In this document: piece after piece, positions 21,871 through 33,580 of the stretch
Layout: each line of letters opens with the position of its first letter
Position numbering within the stretch: the stretch's first letter is position 1
NCBI GenBank assembly: GCA_027422505.1
Contig: JAPQWV010000017.1
Coordinates: 19,035,501-19,099,500, forward strand
Origin: Craterostigma plantagineum
Lineage: Eukaryota; Streptophyta; Magnoliopsida; Lamiales; Linderniaceae
DNA length: 64,000 nt
Direction of reading: 5' to 3'
Notes under the pieces: generated by a model
What the model saw: the letters and a program-made list of their open reading frames with translations, nothing else
What the model was told of the DNA's origin: nothing
Databases searched by the model: none
Translations under genes and position numbers: made by a program

Positions 21871-21930
21871 TTGACTTTTTATATGAAGCATGCGGCTCCT
21901 TGGACTTTTTGTATGAAGCATGCGGCTCCT
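21871..21930 (+). repeat. 30-bp tandem duplication
   Basis: Two adjacent copies containing TATGAAGCATGCGGCTCCT, differing at three positions (TTGAC/TGGAC and one A/G change). Confidence 0.9.
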
Positions 21931-22020
21931 TGGCTGCTTGAACTTGGATTCTTCCTAGATATTATTTTCCCGATTTTCTTCTACTTTGGCTGCTTTGAGA
22001 TTACAGTCAACAATGAACGC

Positions 22021-22367
22021 TGTTAGGAATATTTTATTGTGTTCAATTAAATCAGGTTATCTTAATCTTGTAGTTTTATTCTGCCCTAGGACTTAATTAT
22101 AAATATACCTAACTTGTGGGTATATTAGTTATATTGGGACCAATAGCCCATTAGGGCTTTTGTATAAATACCCTAAACGATACATCGTTTAGGGTTGCTG
22201 ATTCATTAATAGAGTTGACGACTTTTGCTGAAGAACTCGCGCGTGCTCTCTGTTCCAACTCTACAATTCGTCTCGTGGTATTACTAATTTATTGCTTCCG
22301 TTATTCATCGTATCAGGTAATACTAATCCATTGAATCAGTTCAAGGTTGGATAAAATCGGCCTAACA
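22021..22367 (+). repeat. 5' LTR of Copia-type element
   Basis: Nearly identical to 28761-29108. A TATA-like TTTGTATAAATACCC lies at about 22159-22173. Confidence 0.95.
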
Positions 22368-22369
22368 AG

Positions 22370-22381
22370 TGGTATCAGAGC
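22370..22381 (+). promoter_or_regulatory. Primer-binding site for initiator tRNA-Met
   Basis: TGGTATCAGAGC, two bases after the 5' LTR, is the standard primer site of plant Copia elements. Confidence 0.95.
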
Positions 22382-22619
22382 AGAAATCGTGGATCAAATT
22401 CATCAGATTTATCTCGGCTTGATTTTCAAAATTTTCGCTTTTTATTCAAAGATTATCAATTCCTTCTCGTCCAAATTCCCATATTTTTCTCGGCTTTAGA
22501 AGAACGCATAGGTGTATATCTGCATTCCCGTAATTATTGATCGAAATTGCCAGTTTTCCTTTTCCAGCCGAGATTCAATATTCACGACGAACAGGAAATA
22601 TTTTTGAAGAAGAGATAAA

Positions 22620-23080
22620 TCTCGAGGTCTTCCATTTTTATCGCCCGAAATCTGCTACGAAGAATAGATATCTCGAGATCTTCAATTTTAGATCGCTCGA
22701 CATTTGCTTTTTTAAGCATCTCGACATTTCTAAGCATCTCGACTTTTTTTTTCTCGAATTTTTTTTCATCTCGACATTTTATAAGAATCTCGACATTTTT
22801 CAAGCTTCTCGACATTTGAAATCTCTCGACATCTTCCTTACTCGAAGTCTTTAGAAATCTCTCGACATCCTCTTTAAATCTCGATAAGAATATCGAAAAG
22901 AATCTCGACATCTGAAATTCATTCTACAAATCTCGACATCCTTTAATTATAAAATAAATTTTTGATCTCATTAATCTCGAGAAGCTACACCTCAAAGAAT
23001 CAAAAATCATATCTACATTTAGAAAAATCTCGATTTCTTTTTGCTACTCGACATTTGAAAATACCTCTCGAGATCCTCTT
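22620..23080 (+). repeat. Degenerate TCTCGACAT repeats in the element leader
   Basis: The motif TCTCGACATTT and close variants (ATCTCGAGATC, CTCGAAGTC) recurs more than fifteen times in about 460 bases of the untranslated leader, at irregular spacing. The 105-codon open frame at 22537-22854 is a by-product (Phe/Leu/Asp-rich). Confidence 0.75.
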
Positions 23081-23516
23081 TAAATAAAATTCAAAAATTC
23101 CAACTTTCAGAACCAATCATCATTCAACATTTCTCTCCTTTTTCATTAAGTCTCCATCATATCGCCGTCATCAATCATTATCTCACATCATTATATATAT
23201 ACATATATATATATATTCATATACACGTAATACATCATCACCTTGATCTTCACCCACGTGCCATCATCACCATCTAATAATTGAACTCTACTTAATATTC
23301 AGGTTTCAGAAGCAAAAAATAAAAATATAGATATTATATATCTTTCTCTAACATCATTTGATTTTTCTGAGTTAGAGATCTAAGATTAAGCTGATCAACA
23401 CGATTAAGATCCACAACCAACCTACTACAAGATTGGCACATTATAGAAAAAGGTGTTAGTATCCTTTTCGAAGTTTTCGACATTACTTCTTCTCGGTGTA
23501 CACCAAAAAGTTTTCA

Positions 23517-26086
23517 ATGCTTAAATTTTCGAAACTTTACGGTAACTCTCAACAAAACCAAAATAATTCCAGAACTGAACTTTCAATATCCATTTTCAAT
23601 ATGTCGTATATGCCGTATCATTGGGAACAGAAAGTGAACAAACAAGCTAAAGAAATTGAGGAATTAAAAGCTCGCTTAGAGAATAATCATAAATGTCTCA
23701 TTGCCAGCTTAAGTGAAAAAGCGCATCTCAATTGCAAGCTTGAAGCCATGCAAATGAGAGTAGATGATCGTGACAAAGAAATAGAAAGACTGAAAGTGAA
23801 AATTAGTGAGTTAACTACTAGTTTGAAAAAGAACGAAGACGAGATACACACTAAGACTTGTCAATATAACGTCATGTATAGCGAGCGTAGCGAGTTATAC
23901 GTTAAAATTAGGAGTTTAGAGGACATTCTAACAAAAAGAGGGCAAGCGGATCAAAATTCCTCTAAGAACCTAGCGTCAAACGGGGAAAGTAATTTACATT
24001 CTAACAAACCTGCTTCTTGTTGGGAAATTCCAAAGATTGCTAATAAAATTTTCAAATTAAACGCAACTTTGGAATCAGAAAGAGTAGGTTTTCAAGCAGA
24101 AAAACAAAAACAGTCGGTTGTCGTACTCATGGCAGAACAGGAACCATGGCTCAAGGATACCTCTGAGAGTGAGGAAGAAAATCTGGCACTCATGGCAAAC
24201 GTGGAAGCTGACTCTGAAGATGAGGTGCACAACACTGCAGCCACTCCCACAACTGACTCATCTTCAGAAACTGAGGTACACGATTCTTACTCTGATCTAC
24301 ATCTAGAGATTTCAATTCTTCAAGATAGACTAACATCTATGTCTAGTGAAAATCAATCATTAAGAAAACTAAAAACTAGGTTAGCGAACAATGAAAAGGT
24401 CTTGCGAGCCGAACTAGTAGAAAAGGCTAAGTTAAACTCGTTTCTAGAACAAGCTCAGGATACATCCCTCAGACATGAGACTAGGATAAGATATCTAGAA
24501 GAAAAACTTTCCGAAAAGGAAAATGATTTCAAGAAGAGTGAGGAAGAGCGTAATTCCATATCCCAAAAATATGAATTCTTATCCAAGGAACGAAATCGTC
24601 TATATTCCAAAATAAAGAAACTTGAGGATCTCCTAACAAAAAGAGGACAAACAGATAGAACGATTTTTTTAATCAAACCTAGAGACATAGAATTTTATGA
24701 TCCCCGTGAAGGATTAGGCTTTGTTCCAGGTTCCGTACAAACAGTTAAGAAACCCCTCCCTCTTTATGATATTAGCTTTCTAGGCTTAATATACCCAGTC
24801 TACTCCCTTTCACTAGTTCATCTACCCTTGACATCCTAGAAAAGAAAAAGAGAAATAGAGAGGACAGGGTAGAAATCCCATTTGACTACGAAGAACTGAA
24901 TAAACGTGACAGAACCACGGACACATCCTTGTGTGATGACTACTTACCTCTATATACACCCTCTTCAGAAGACGTAAGTGGCCAAAATTCAAATCCCTCT
25001 ACTACATATATCCCAGCATCTCTCAAGGAAATCTGTGATTTGCGCTCGATTCTTGAGTCCGAAAAGATTGCCTTCCAAGTGGAGAAAGACGTACTTCTGA
25101 CAATCATCTTCTCACTCGAAAAACAAGTCAACAACCCCATAGGTTTATCCCCACCATTGCATGCAGCTAAGTCTAAGTTAGAAGCGTCACTCCACAAGGA
25201 AATTAAAGGGAACGAAAAAGCCAAAAGACATGATCTGCTATTTGAAAACTACGCGTCTCCTTCAAATCATTACTATTCCTACGATGATGCACTTGCCCTA
25301 AATTCTCGTTTTAGATTAGCAAATGCTAGCACAATCAAGAATGATGCACGCTTCTTTCCTAAGTCAGGCTCGCAAACTCAACCAGACAAGACACAAACAA
25401 AAGGAACAACTGACTTTCTAGCTGAAATCTCGCGTCTCCAGAACATCAATAAATTACAAGCAAAGGAACACAAAAATCAATTTGAAATCTTCAAGTTCGA
25501 AAAAGAGAAACTACTAAATGAAATTTTCCTCCTAAGAAATCTCAACGATCATTCATCTGAAGTTGGTTCCTCTTCGACTTATGATTTAAGTCCTAACAAA
25601 GTGTCAAATTCAGCTACAGGCAAGAAACTAACCAAGAAGACGAAGACGATGGACTGGGTCAGGAAATCAAAATCTAAACCCTCTCGTACCAAGGCTTTCT
25701 ACTCTACAAACTATGCTTCTGATGAACATAATTTCATTTCATCAAAGACTATTAAGTATTGTGATGTTTCCCGTTTTAATAAATCTAATATTTGTAAGAT
25801 GCATCATTCTTCTACTCGACAGCCATCATCTCATGCAAGCCACGTCTCGAACACTCCCGTATTCAATCGATTGATGCATAAGAACTCCACAGGGCATAAT
25901 CCTAATGTTAAACAAATTTGGGTGCCCAAGCAAAAACATCACTCCACATCCCCTCAACACTCAAAACAAGGATTGAAGCTATGGATTCCTAAATCACAAA
26001 TCAAATTGAATACGACTTCAAATGATGACTTAGGATCAATATCTGAACCATATGTGCTTAACTTGTTTTCTGCTAACAAGGGATGA
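23517..26086 (+). pseudogene. Coiled-coil gag-like protein of Copia-type element, one frameshift
   Basis: Translation probably starts at ATG 23517. The first frame runs to 24839 and the second from about 24842 to 26086. Reading across 24810-24840 with one frame change gives a continuous acidic protein (LDILEKKKRNRED…), so this was one protein of about 850 residues. It has long charged coiled coils. A module of about 100 residues occurs twice (23658-23955 and 24358-24660), each ending LED(I/L)LTKRGQ. A shorter unit (LESE..FQ.EK) recurs at about 24073 and 25052. LALMANVE and the late IWVPKQ/LWIPKSQ motifs are typical of the part of Copia gag just before the protease. No zinc knuckle is evident. 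The protein stops where the protease should begin. Confidence 0.75.
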
Positions 26087-26758
26087 CCCATCCAAAAATG
26101 GGTACCAAAGGCCCGATAATATTTTGCAGATATTCCAGCATGAGTAGGTACGAAGAGAGCTGCTCCACACTCATGACTGGTATACGACGAGGGCAGCCAA
26201 ACATCCCAGCGTGTATGGCATCACATGTTGCTCCACAGACACGACTGGCTAGCGATGCGAGCAACCAAACGTAGGTAAATTCTATATATGCATTCCATAG
26301 TTAAACTTTTGGCATGCATATCGAAATGAAAAGATTATATACCTACTTTGAAACTAAAGGGTACATTATAGTTATTCATGCTTCAAATAGACATTAAATT
26401 CCAAATTTTCGCATGCATACATGAGCGTAAATGCATTAAATACCATGTTACAGGTATATTTTTATTATGCATACATCTTAAAGAAGTTTCAAACTTAAAC
26501 ATTCAAGTGTGCATATAAGCTGAATCGTCGGAAATACCTATTTTAACTGAGAGCTATAAAATGGAGAAAGGTGCATTTTAATATGCTCAATTTTGAAGAA
26601 AATTATGTCTTTAAATATGCATCTGATTTGAAAAGAAATACACGATATTTTCATCACGATCATTTTCTTTGGGGAGAAGAGCTACATTTTCAAACATGCA
26701 TGCATTGAGGGGGAGTAATTTAGTTTTAAGAAGCATGATTTGAGGGGGAGGATTTAAA

Positions 26759-26792
<34 letters not shown>

Positions 26793-28748
26793 AGTAATAT
26801 AATATATAGTTACTATAATATTATTATTAAGATAATACACATATATATATATATGAAAAAAAAAGCCAAAAAAAAGGCAAAAAAAGGAAAAAGAAAGAAA
26901 AAACCCTCTCAGGCGCTTCAACCTCCCAAGACGGACTTCAACTGAAAACTCCACCCTCAAGAGTTCAAGAATTTCAAAAGGCGTGACACAAATACACTAT
27001 CACGAAGATGATATCAACCGACATGCTCCGACTTGCTGATCAAGCAGCACTAACCAAAATTGACGGACGCATGGATTCTAAGTTCCCATGGTTCAGTCAG
27101 ACCAAACTGGACCTAACCCCGGAACATAGCCAAGTGTTAGTGACGATTTCAATTTCATAAAAGCCACGTTGGCAATTCTTGACAAGACCGAAGAACGGAA
27201 GATACAAAAATCCCCCATCTCACACAACATTCGGACCATCCCACATAGGTGCAGGAGCTGATTTCTATCAGCTCCCGGGTAGAAGTCGTCTCATCTGGTC
27301 CAAAGGCGCATGCACAACCGAGCCTTACCCACTCATCGATCTCCCAACAGACCGATATTTCACTAAATCACGGGGAGCTGCATAATCTATCACTGCCTCA
27401 CTTGGAAGCAGGAGATATTGAACTAAGTGGTAGTCAGCCCCACACCACTGAATTTTATTGAACACATCGAGTCTAGTGTGTCCTCACCATCCAAATATTT
27501 TTATATCTTTTTAGGACATATACATTTTTTTTCTTATCTGGACTTTGTGACCAGATCAGAACTTTCGTAGACATGTCCTACTGCGACATGCTTCGATGAT
27601 CGGAAGGAAGTCTTGCCGTTGCAACATCAAAACAACAACGGTTTAAGGCCGTCACCTATGAGCTATGCTCCTAGACTGATGCTAACGGGACGCCTATGTG
27701 GCCCCGGTTTATAAAGCCCTGTTATCACAGGCCACGTCTCAGAGTTTAACTCTGAAGTCGTGTCGACGGATTGCCTTTATGGCTCTGTCAGGTTATTACC
27801 CAACCTGAGCACCTACCATTTCCGCCGCACGTACCACTCTGAAGACGGGCTCTCATGCAATTGATGGAAAAATCTGAGGGAGCCCAAGCACAATTTTTGG
27901 AAAACGCAACTCCATCATCTTGTCCCGACGACGCGATCTTCTTGCCAAAGACGATGCTCCATTTTGACTCATCGCATGACGATCTCCCCAGCTCGATCTT
28001 CATGAGGGGTGGGAATACTAAAGCAAAATGGGAGCAACACCACGACGAAAGTGCAATATAGATCAGAAAATGCTAAATCTCAAGCGTCATCAAAGAATCA
28101 AGCGAAGACTACAAGTCCAACGATTGAAGTTGTCGCCTCATGTACGACTCTCCAATTTTAAAGAAACACCCCAACCACAACACAAGGTTGAACAAACGTA
28201 GGGGGAGTTGAGCTACAATTGAACGGAGAGATCAGACTCAAATGACAAGATACGACAACAACTTCAGCATGGATTGCAAGAATCAAAGCTGCCGACTCGT
28301 GTACAACTCTTCGAGTTTAAAGAGAGCTCCCAATCCCAACACAATGTTGAACAAATGTAGGGGGAGTTGCGACAATAGAAGGAAGAGCTGGAACACCTAA
28401 AGAGAAGATACGACTCGTGTATGTCTCTCAAATTTAATGAGAACTCCTCAATCCCAACAAAAGGTTGAACAAACGTATGGGGGAGTTGTGACTATCCAAT
28501 GGAGAGATCGAACACAAGGGAGACGATCCAACAAGCAGCTTTGAACACTTAGGAGAAGAGAAGTTCAAGAGACGGTGAGCTTGAAAGATCTTTTAAAGAA
28601 GAGGTAACAAAGCAAGACAAATGAGGATGTGATTGAAGAAGAACAGGCGAGCAAATGCTTTCACGTATACAACTCCGATACGTGTTCTTTGAGGACTCAG
28701 TACGATCACAAGACGAAGATAACCAGCGCTGAATTGCAAATTGAACAC
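26087..28748 (+). other. Non-coding 3' interior of Copia-type element
   Basis: No pol domain is readable in any frame. The first bases after gag still encode KWVPKAR, then stops appear at once, so pol seems deleted right at the gag-protease junction. Contains (AT)n runs (26757-26787 and 26838-26855) and several GGGGGAG tracts. Confidence 0.7.
28140..28500 (+). repeat. Tandem units ending in GGGGGAGTTG
   Basis: Three units of about 120-160 bp each contain a CGACTC...TCTC...TTTAA block, then CAACACAAGGTTGAACAAA and a GTAGGGGGAGTTG-like tract (28198, 28355, 28476). Two further GAGGGGGAG tracts lie at 26707 and 26742. They resemble the true polypurine tract at 28749-28760. Confidence 0.7.
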
Positions 28749-28760
28749 AAAGGGGGAGAT

Positions 28761-29108
28761 TGTTAGGAATATTTTTATTGTGTTCAATTAAATCAGGTTA
28801 TCTTAATCTTGTAATTTTATTCTGCCCTAGGACTTAATTGTTAATATACCTAACTTGTGGGTATATTAGTTATATTGGGCCCAATAGCCCATTAGGGCTT
28901 TTGTATAAATACCCTAAACGATACATCGTTTAGGGTTGCTGATTCATTAATAGAGTTGACGACTTTTGCTGAAGAACTCGCGCGTGCTCTCTGTTCCAAC
29001 TCTACAATTCGTCTCGTGGTATTACTAATTTATTGCTTCCGTTATTCACCGTATCAGGTAATACTAATCCATTGAATCAGTTCAAGGTTGGATAAAATCG
29101 GCCTAACA
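28761..29108 (+). repeat. 3' LTR of Copia-type element
   Basis: Nearly identical to 22021-22367. It ends about 170 bp beyond the stop codon side of the intact UGT gene. Confidence 0.95.
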
Positions 29109-29278
29109 AACACCCAATTAAACACATAAATACGCACAATATCAAAACAAAACTGCAATGCTGTTAAAAAAAAAAATAATTTACACCCTATCTATCTGCA
29201 ACACTTTTATGCTCAAGTACATACTGCTGTGTAGCAGATCTGTCCTTATCTTCCCTTGTTTCACGTGGTGATCATCCC

Positions 29279-30658
29279 TCAACAGCTCTTCTTACGGCAA
29301 AGTAGTTCCAAAGTATCCACAACTCCTTCAAACTCTTCTTTACTCTTCACTCTCACCTCCTCCCTCAAATCCTTCGCCCGCCCCCTCAAATCCCGACCCT
29401 TTTCTCCGAAAAGCACTTCTTTAATCACCTTAGCAATCTCCTCCCTCTGAAGCCTTCCCTTACCATCTCTCTGAACCTCGACTCCATAGCCGAGCTCAAC
29501 CACAAGCCTGGCATTCATCGGCTGGTCCACGTGCATGGGCATGGCTATGATAGGAACCATAAACTCCAAGCCCTCCATCAAAGAATTCCAACCACAGTGG
29601 CTCACAAACCCGCCCACGCTCGAATGGCTCAGGATCCTAGCCTGTGGGGCCCACTTCTCCACGACCCGACCCCTTTCCCCGACCCTCTCGTAAAACCCTT
29701 TCGGCAACACGTCGATGGGCTTACTCTCGTCTCCTTTGTGAAACCTTACGATCCATACGAAGTTGGCTTCGCTCATCTCCAGCCCGTAAGCTATTTCCTG
29801 CATCTCTTCCTTCTCCAAGAAGTATTCGCTCCCAAACGAAACGAAGACCGTCGACCCTTCGCCTTTTTTCCCGAGCCAATCCATGAGCTCATCGCTATTA
29901 CAGTCGCCGTCGTCCAACTCAGCAGCTGGGTCCCTAATCATTGCGCCGACGGGCATTATCTTGCATTCGATGAGCTGCGATAAGTAGTCCATGTACTTCC
30001 CCTCGACTGCTTTCGTGCTGTTCGTAAGCAAGATTCGATCGCTCTCCCAAATGGCCTTAAAATCGTCGTGCGAATCTCTCTCTTTCTCCTTCTCCTCAAC
30101 CTTCTCTTCGCCTTCGAGTTCTCTCATCTGGGCGAACAAAGTCGCCAGCTGAAACTCGGTGAGCTTCATGGCGGGAAAAGGGTACTCTTTCCCTGGAAAG
30201 CGCGCCAAGTGAAAGAAGTAGGACAGCATGGTAGCGTTTGAAGTGTCGAAATTGACCGATGTTACGCTCAGCGCCTTAGCCGCCGAGCAAGCCCATGGAA
30301 GTATGACGTCGTGTATGAGAAGGTCGGGATTTAGGGTTTTCAGAAGGTTTGAAAATTCGGGCTCGGAAAGTTTGAGGGCCTTAATGAGAGGCTTGTGTAG
30401 GTGACGTGGCAGCCCGTTTGTGGTGTGGAGTCGAGGGTCGGGAAGTTCGTGCGTAGTTGGGACTTGAAGTTCGATGGTTTTAACGTTGTTGCCTTGGATT
30501 CTTTTTTCGATCGATGGGAGGTTTACCTTCGTCGAGCATATGTAGCAGTGGAAGTTTTTTTGTGAGAGTTTCTTGGCTAGCTCGAGGAAAGGTGTTATGT
30601 GGCCGTGGGCTGGCCATGGGAGCATTACTACGGTGAATTCTCTGACTTCTGAGCACAT
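29279..30658 (-). CDS. UDP-glycosyltransferase, UGT94-like
   Basis: A 459-residue family-1 plant glycosyltransferase, single exon, full length for the family. It should transfer a sugar, probably glucose, from a UDP-sugar to a small molecule in the cytosol. Visible features: PAHGHITP near the N-terminus with catalytic His20; HDV with the partner Asp117; the 44-residue PSPG donor box at 336-379, starting WAPQARILSHSSVGG, containing HCGWNS and ending in Gln379, which favours UDP-glucose. The overall sequence (VVMLPWPAHGH, VWIVRFHKG, GVEVQRDGKGRLQ) is like the UGT94 group, whose members often add a second sugar to an existing glycoside (for example sesaminol, crocetin or iridoid glucosides). The acceptor here cannot be read from sequence. 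The broken paralogue at 3881-20271 has the same orientation, so the two were once a tandem pair. UGT94 assignment is from memory of family motifs. Confidence 0.93.
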   Translation of the reverse strand: MCSEVREFTVVMLPWPAHGHITPFLELAKKLSQKNFHCYICSTKVNLPSIEKRIQGNNVKTIELQVPTTHELPDPRLHTTNGLPRHLHKPLIKALKLSEPEFSNLLKTLNPDLLIHDVILPWACSAAKALSVTSVNFDTSNATMLSYFFHLARFPGKEYPFPAMKLTEFQLATLFAQMRELEGEEKVEEKEKERDSHDDFKAIWESDRILLTNSTKAVEGKYMDYLSQLIECKIMPVGAMIRDPAAELDDGDCNSDELMDWLGKKGEGSTVFVSFGSEYFLEKEEMQEIAYGLEMSEANFVWIVRFHKGDESKPIDVLPKGFYERVGERGRVVEKWAPQARILSHSSVGGFVSHCGWNSLMEGLEFMVPIIAMPMHVDQPMNARLVVELGYGVEVQRDGKGRLQREEIAKVIKEVLFGEKGRDLRGRAKDLREEVRVKSKEEFEGVVDTLELLCRKKSC

Positions 30659-30900
30659 GATTTTGTATTTATTTTTCTTGTTTATTGGAGTTTTGATGGA
30701 GGTTTTTTATTATGATAAGGCGTATTGCATATCTTCGTTTTATAGTATTGAGTTGATGATTGAAAGTAGTCTAAAAGGAGCCATGCATTCTCTGGACTTT
30801 CTACGTGGCTTTTTCCTGTATGTTTTCTGTTTTCATTTTGGTTCCTACATGTTTTCCGAGGTTGAAAGTTTTAGTTTTGATTTGAACATTTTGTTCGTTA

Positions 30901-31142
30901 CTCTCTCCGTTCCGCTGATTTTATCACACTTTTTCATTTCGTGCGTCCCAATAATTTTATCCCCTTTCCTTATATAGCAAAAAAAATATCACGAGCAATC
31001 AATATAATAATATTAAATATTCTTAAAAGGCGTGTCAAAATATACACTTTTTTACATTTTCATTGTATTATATTATTATAATAATACCACATTAATTTGC
31101 GTGTCCAGCAAATTATGTGATAAAGTTGGTAATAAAATAGTA
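30901..31142. mobile_element. Stowaway-like MITE (copy 2), degraded
   Basis: Starts TACTCTCTCCGTTCC at 30899 and shares with copies 1 and 3 the internal blocks CTTATATAGCAAAAAAAAT, GCAATCAATATAATAATATT and TCTTAAAAGGCGTGTCAAA. The right end near 31142 is worn. It lies about 240 bp upstream of the UGT start codon. Confidence 0.7.
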
Positions 31143-31820
31143 TGCATAAGTTTTCTATTCTAGAATTTCTTGATACATGGCAATGAGAGATAGCTCAGCT
31201 CCTACCATGCGAAAGTGGTTTTGATCATTAGTTTACACTTTTTTTTTTTTTAATGTGATTGAGATGTGAACGTGTTTTTCTATGCCAAGTGGACTCTGTG
31301 ATGTGGTGATGTAACGATTATAATTTATAATTGTATATAATATAATATTGGATGTATGCACCCGCATATTGTCCCACGTGTCATATATTAGGCGTTACAA
31401 AATTTCTGCATAGTATACATATAGCCATGAGACTTCAGATTGATTGAGCCATGTAATCTCGAATGTGCTTAGTCGAATTAAAAAATGTGCTAATTTTAAT
31501 TTTAACATGATATTAGAGCTCAAACGTTGAGAGGATGAAGGCGAATCTTCTTCGTGAGGAAAAGTAAATCCACATCTAAGCCCAGAGTAACAAACTCACT
31601 CCTTCAGATGGTTCAACCCACCCCATAACTAACCCTCCAACAAGCAGCCCGTTCACTATTCATACATCAGTCCTTTCAGCACAAAACCCCCCATGGTACC
31701 TTCTTTCTTTGTACAAACCTTTCTTAACAATGAACTCTCGACAGTCCAAGATGCCCATCCACCACCCTTTGACTACACCACTCCTCCCGCGGTTCAAGAA
31801 TTGCTTGATCGTTTTCACTT
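31143..31820. other. Intergenic / possible LINE 5' region
   Basis: No clear gene. From about 31500 a plus-strand, Pro-rich stretch (…TTPPAVQELLDRFHLDFTSW at about 31770-31830) may be the remnant of a LINE first frame or leader, but I could not identify it. Confidence 0.3.
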
Positions 31821-32059
31821 AGATTTCACCAGCTGGTAGTACTCATACTGCCATGCTCGCTCCGAAGATAGAACCACCAGACCCAGCTATGAAACTTCGA
31901 CCCCCACGTCGGAAAATAAAGAAGACTGACAGACCACGTGTTAAGCGAAAACTTCACAAAAACCTCTTGGGAAAAGGAAGGTGGAGGGAACAATAGATCG
32001 ATCGTACTATTTATCGAGACTAAATGTGGGTATGATCGTCCGTTCAAAGGAAGTTACAG

Positions 32060-33580
32060 ATGAATGGCCTCGGAGTTGACGTAAAGGGACGAAAAGGAGG
32101 ACTAGCACTCTTTTGGTCGAAAGAGATAGATGTTCGGTTGCTTTCCTATTCGGATTTCCATATAGATGTCACGCTCTTTAGCAATCAACATGGGAAGAAC
32201 ATGCGCTTTACAGGATTCCATGGTGACCCAAACACGGGGCAGCGGAAACACAGTTGGGCTTTATTGGAGCGTTTGAGTGGTTTAGGCCCGAATGAATGGT
32301 TATGTGCGGGGGACTTCAACGAAATATTGGAGAACACTGAGAAGAAGGGAGGACGGCCTAGACCTTCTTGGCAAATGGAAAACTTTCGCGGGGCACTTCT
32401 GAGCTCGGGTACTTGGACGAATAAGGCGGTTTCTCCAAATACAGTCGAAGAGCGTATAGATAGGGCATGTGCATCTGATGATTGGCTCGATTTGTTCCCT
32501 AATGCTCAGGTTACTCACTACCCTACATTCAGCTCGGATCATCAAGCCCTACTCATTGCTACTGACCCAACATCTAAATTACTGCAAAAAACAAGGAGAC
32601 CTTTCCGTTTCGAAGCTAGTTGGACCCAAAGTGAGGAGTGTACAAAAATTCTGCGACGGGTATGGGATGGCCAAAAAACATCACGCAAAGAGACTCTATG
32701 GCAGCTTCTGGACCGGAGCAGATGTAACCTCACAGCCTGGAACAAGTCGAGTAAGGGTTCAGCCCGTGAACATTTAGCTCAGCTGGAAAAAGATATCGTG
32801 CAACTGGGCAAAAGCGTTCGTACGATGGAGGTTGTGTCTAGGGAGAAAAACCTGATTAGGGAATACGAAAACACCCTAAGGCGGGAAGAGACTTATTGGC
32901 ATCAACGTTGTAAGGTGGAGTGGTTAAAAGGAGGTGATCGCAATACGAGTTTCTTCCATCGACGTGCATCGACCCGCCGCAAGGCAAATCTCATTTCCTG
33001 CCTTAAGGACCCTCAGGGGAATTGGTGTGATACTACGCGAGATATGGAAGGACTCATCTCTGCCTATTTTAAAAATTTACTCCAATCTCAATGGCCTTCA
33101 TGTTTGACCATCGATCATGCAACTCGGGCTGTCCCTCAGCGTGTGACGGATGCCATGAACACGGCCCTTCGAGAACCGTATACCACAGACGATATCAAGG
33201 AGGCTCTCGCAGGTATGCACCCCTATATATCCCCAGGTCCTAATGGATTTCCCCCCATATTTTTTCAGAAATATTGGGATTTGGTGGGGCATAGTGTTTC
33301 TAGCTATATCCTCGATTTTTTAAATAACGGCATCTCATCCCCTGCACTCCATAGTACTCATATTGTCCTGATTCCAAAATGCTCTAACCCTGAATCTCTC
33401 AGCCAGTTTAGACCGATAAGCCTATGCAATGTTTTGTACAGAATCGCTTCAAAATGTGTCACAAATCGCCTTAAACCATTTATGGACTCGCTTATTTCCC
33501 ATTCGCAATCTGCTTTCGTTCCAAATCGGCTAATTACTGATAATATTTTGATTGCGTTTGAGACTAACCATGCGATGTAA
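32060..33580 (+). pseudogene. LINE ORF2: endonuclease and start of reverse transcriptase
   Basis: The first third is an APE-type endonuclease C-terminal part with GRKGGLALFW, CAGDFNEIL and FSSDHQALLI (the catalytic Ser-Asp-His region). The following 150 residues are a linker with WLKGGDRNTSFFHRRAS, typical of plant L1 ORF2. Reverse transcriptase begins with SPGPNGFPPIFFQKYW, FRPISLCNVLYRI and SAFVPNRLITDNILIAFE. A TAA stop at 33578-33580 interrupts it in the middle of the enzyme. The N-terminal part of the endonuclease is missing or corrupt. Confidence 0.9.

Larger units (their letters stand above)
20875..22015. other. Intergenic DNA with two small tandem duplications
   Basis: No gene supported. 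A 49-bp unit is duplicated at 21227-21320 and a 30-bp unit at 21871-21930. The rest is AT-rich. Confidence 0.5.
22021..29108 (+). mobile_element. Pol-less Copia-type LTR retrotransposon with a giant coiled-coil gag
   Basis: LTRs of 347-348 bp (22021-22367 and 28761-29108) start TGTTAGGAAT and end GCCTAACA, and are nearly identical. A Met-tRNA primer site (TGGTATCAGAGC, 22370-22381) and a polypurine tract (AAAGGGGGAGAT, 28749-28760) sit in the right places. The flanks AACGC (22016-22020) and AACAC (29109-29113) match at four of five bases. The 6.4 kb interior encodes only a gag-like coiled-coil protein (23517-26086); no protease, integrase or reverse transcriptase can be found. The last 2.6 kb is non-coding with repeated polypurine motifs. 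The nearly identical LTRs suggest fairly recent movement with help in trans. Confidence 0.92.

Noticed and set aside
22537..22854. 105-codon Phe/Leu-rich protein
   Set aside because: It is a by-product of TCTCGACAT motifs in an untranslated leader.
28140..28500. CRISPR-like array
   Set aside because: Units are long, imperfect and end in polypurine tracts inside a retrotransposon; there are no uniform spacers, and the genome is plant.
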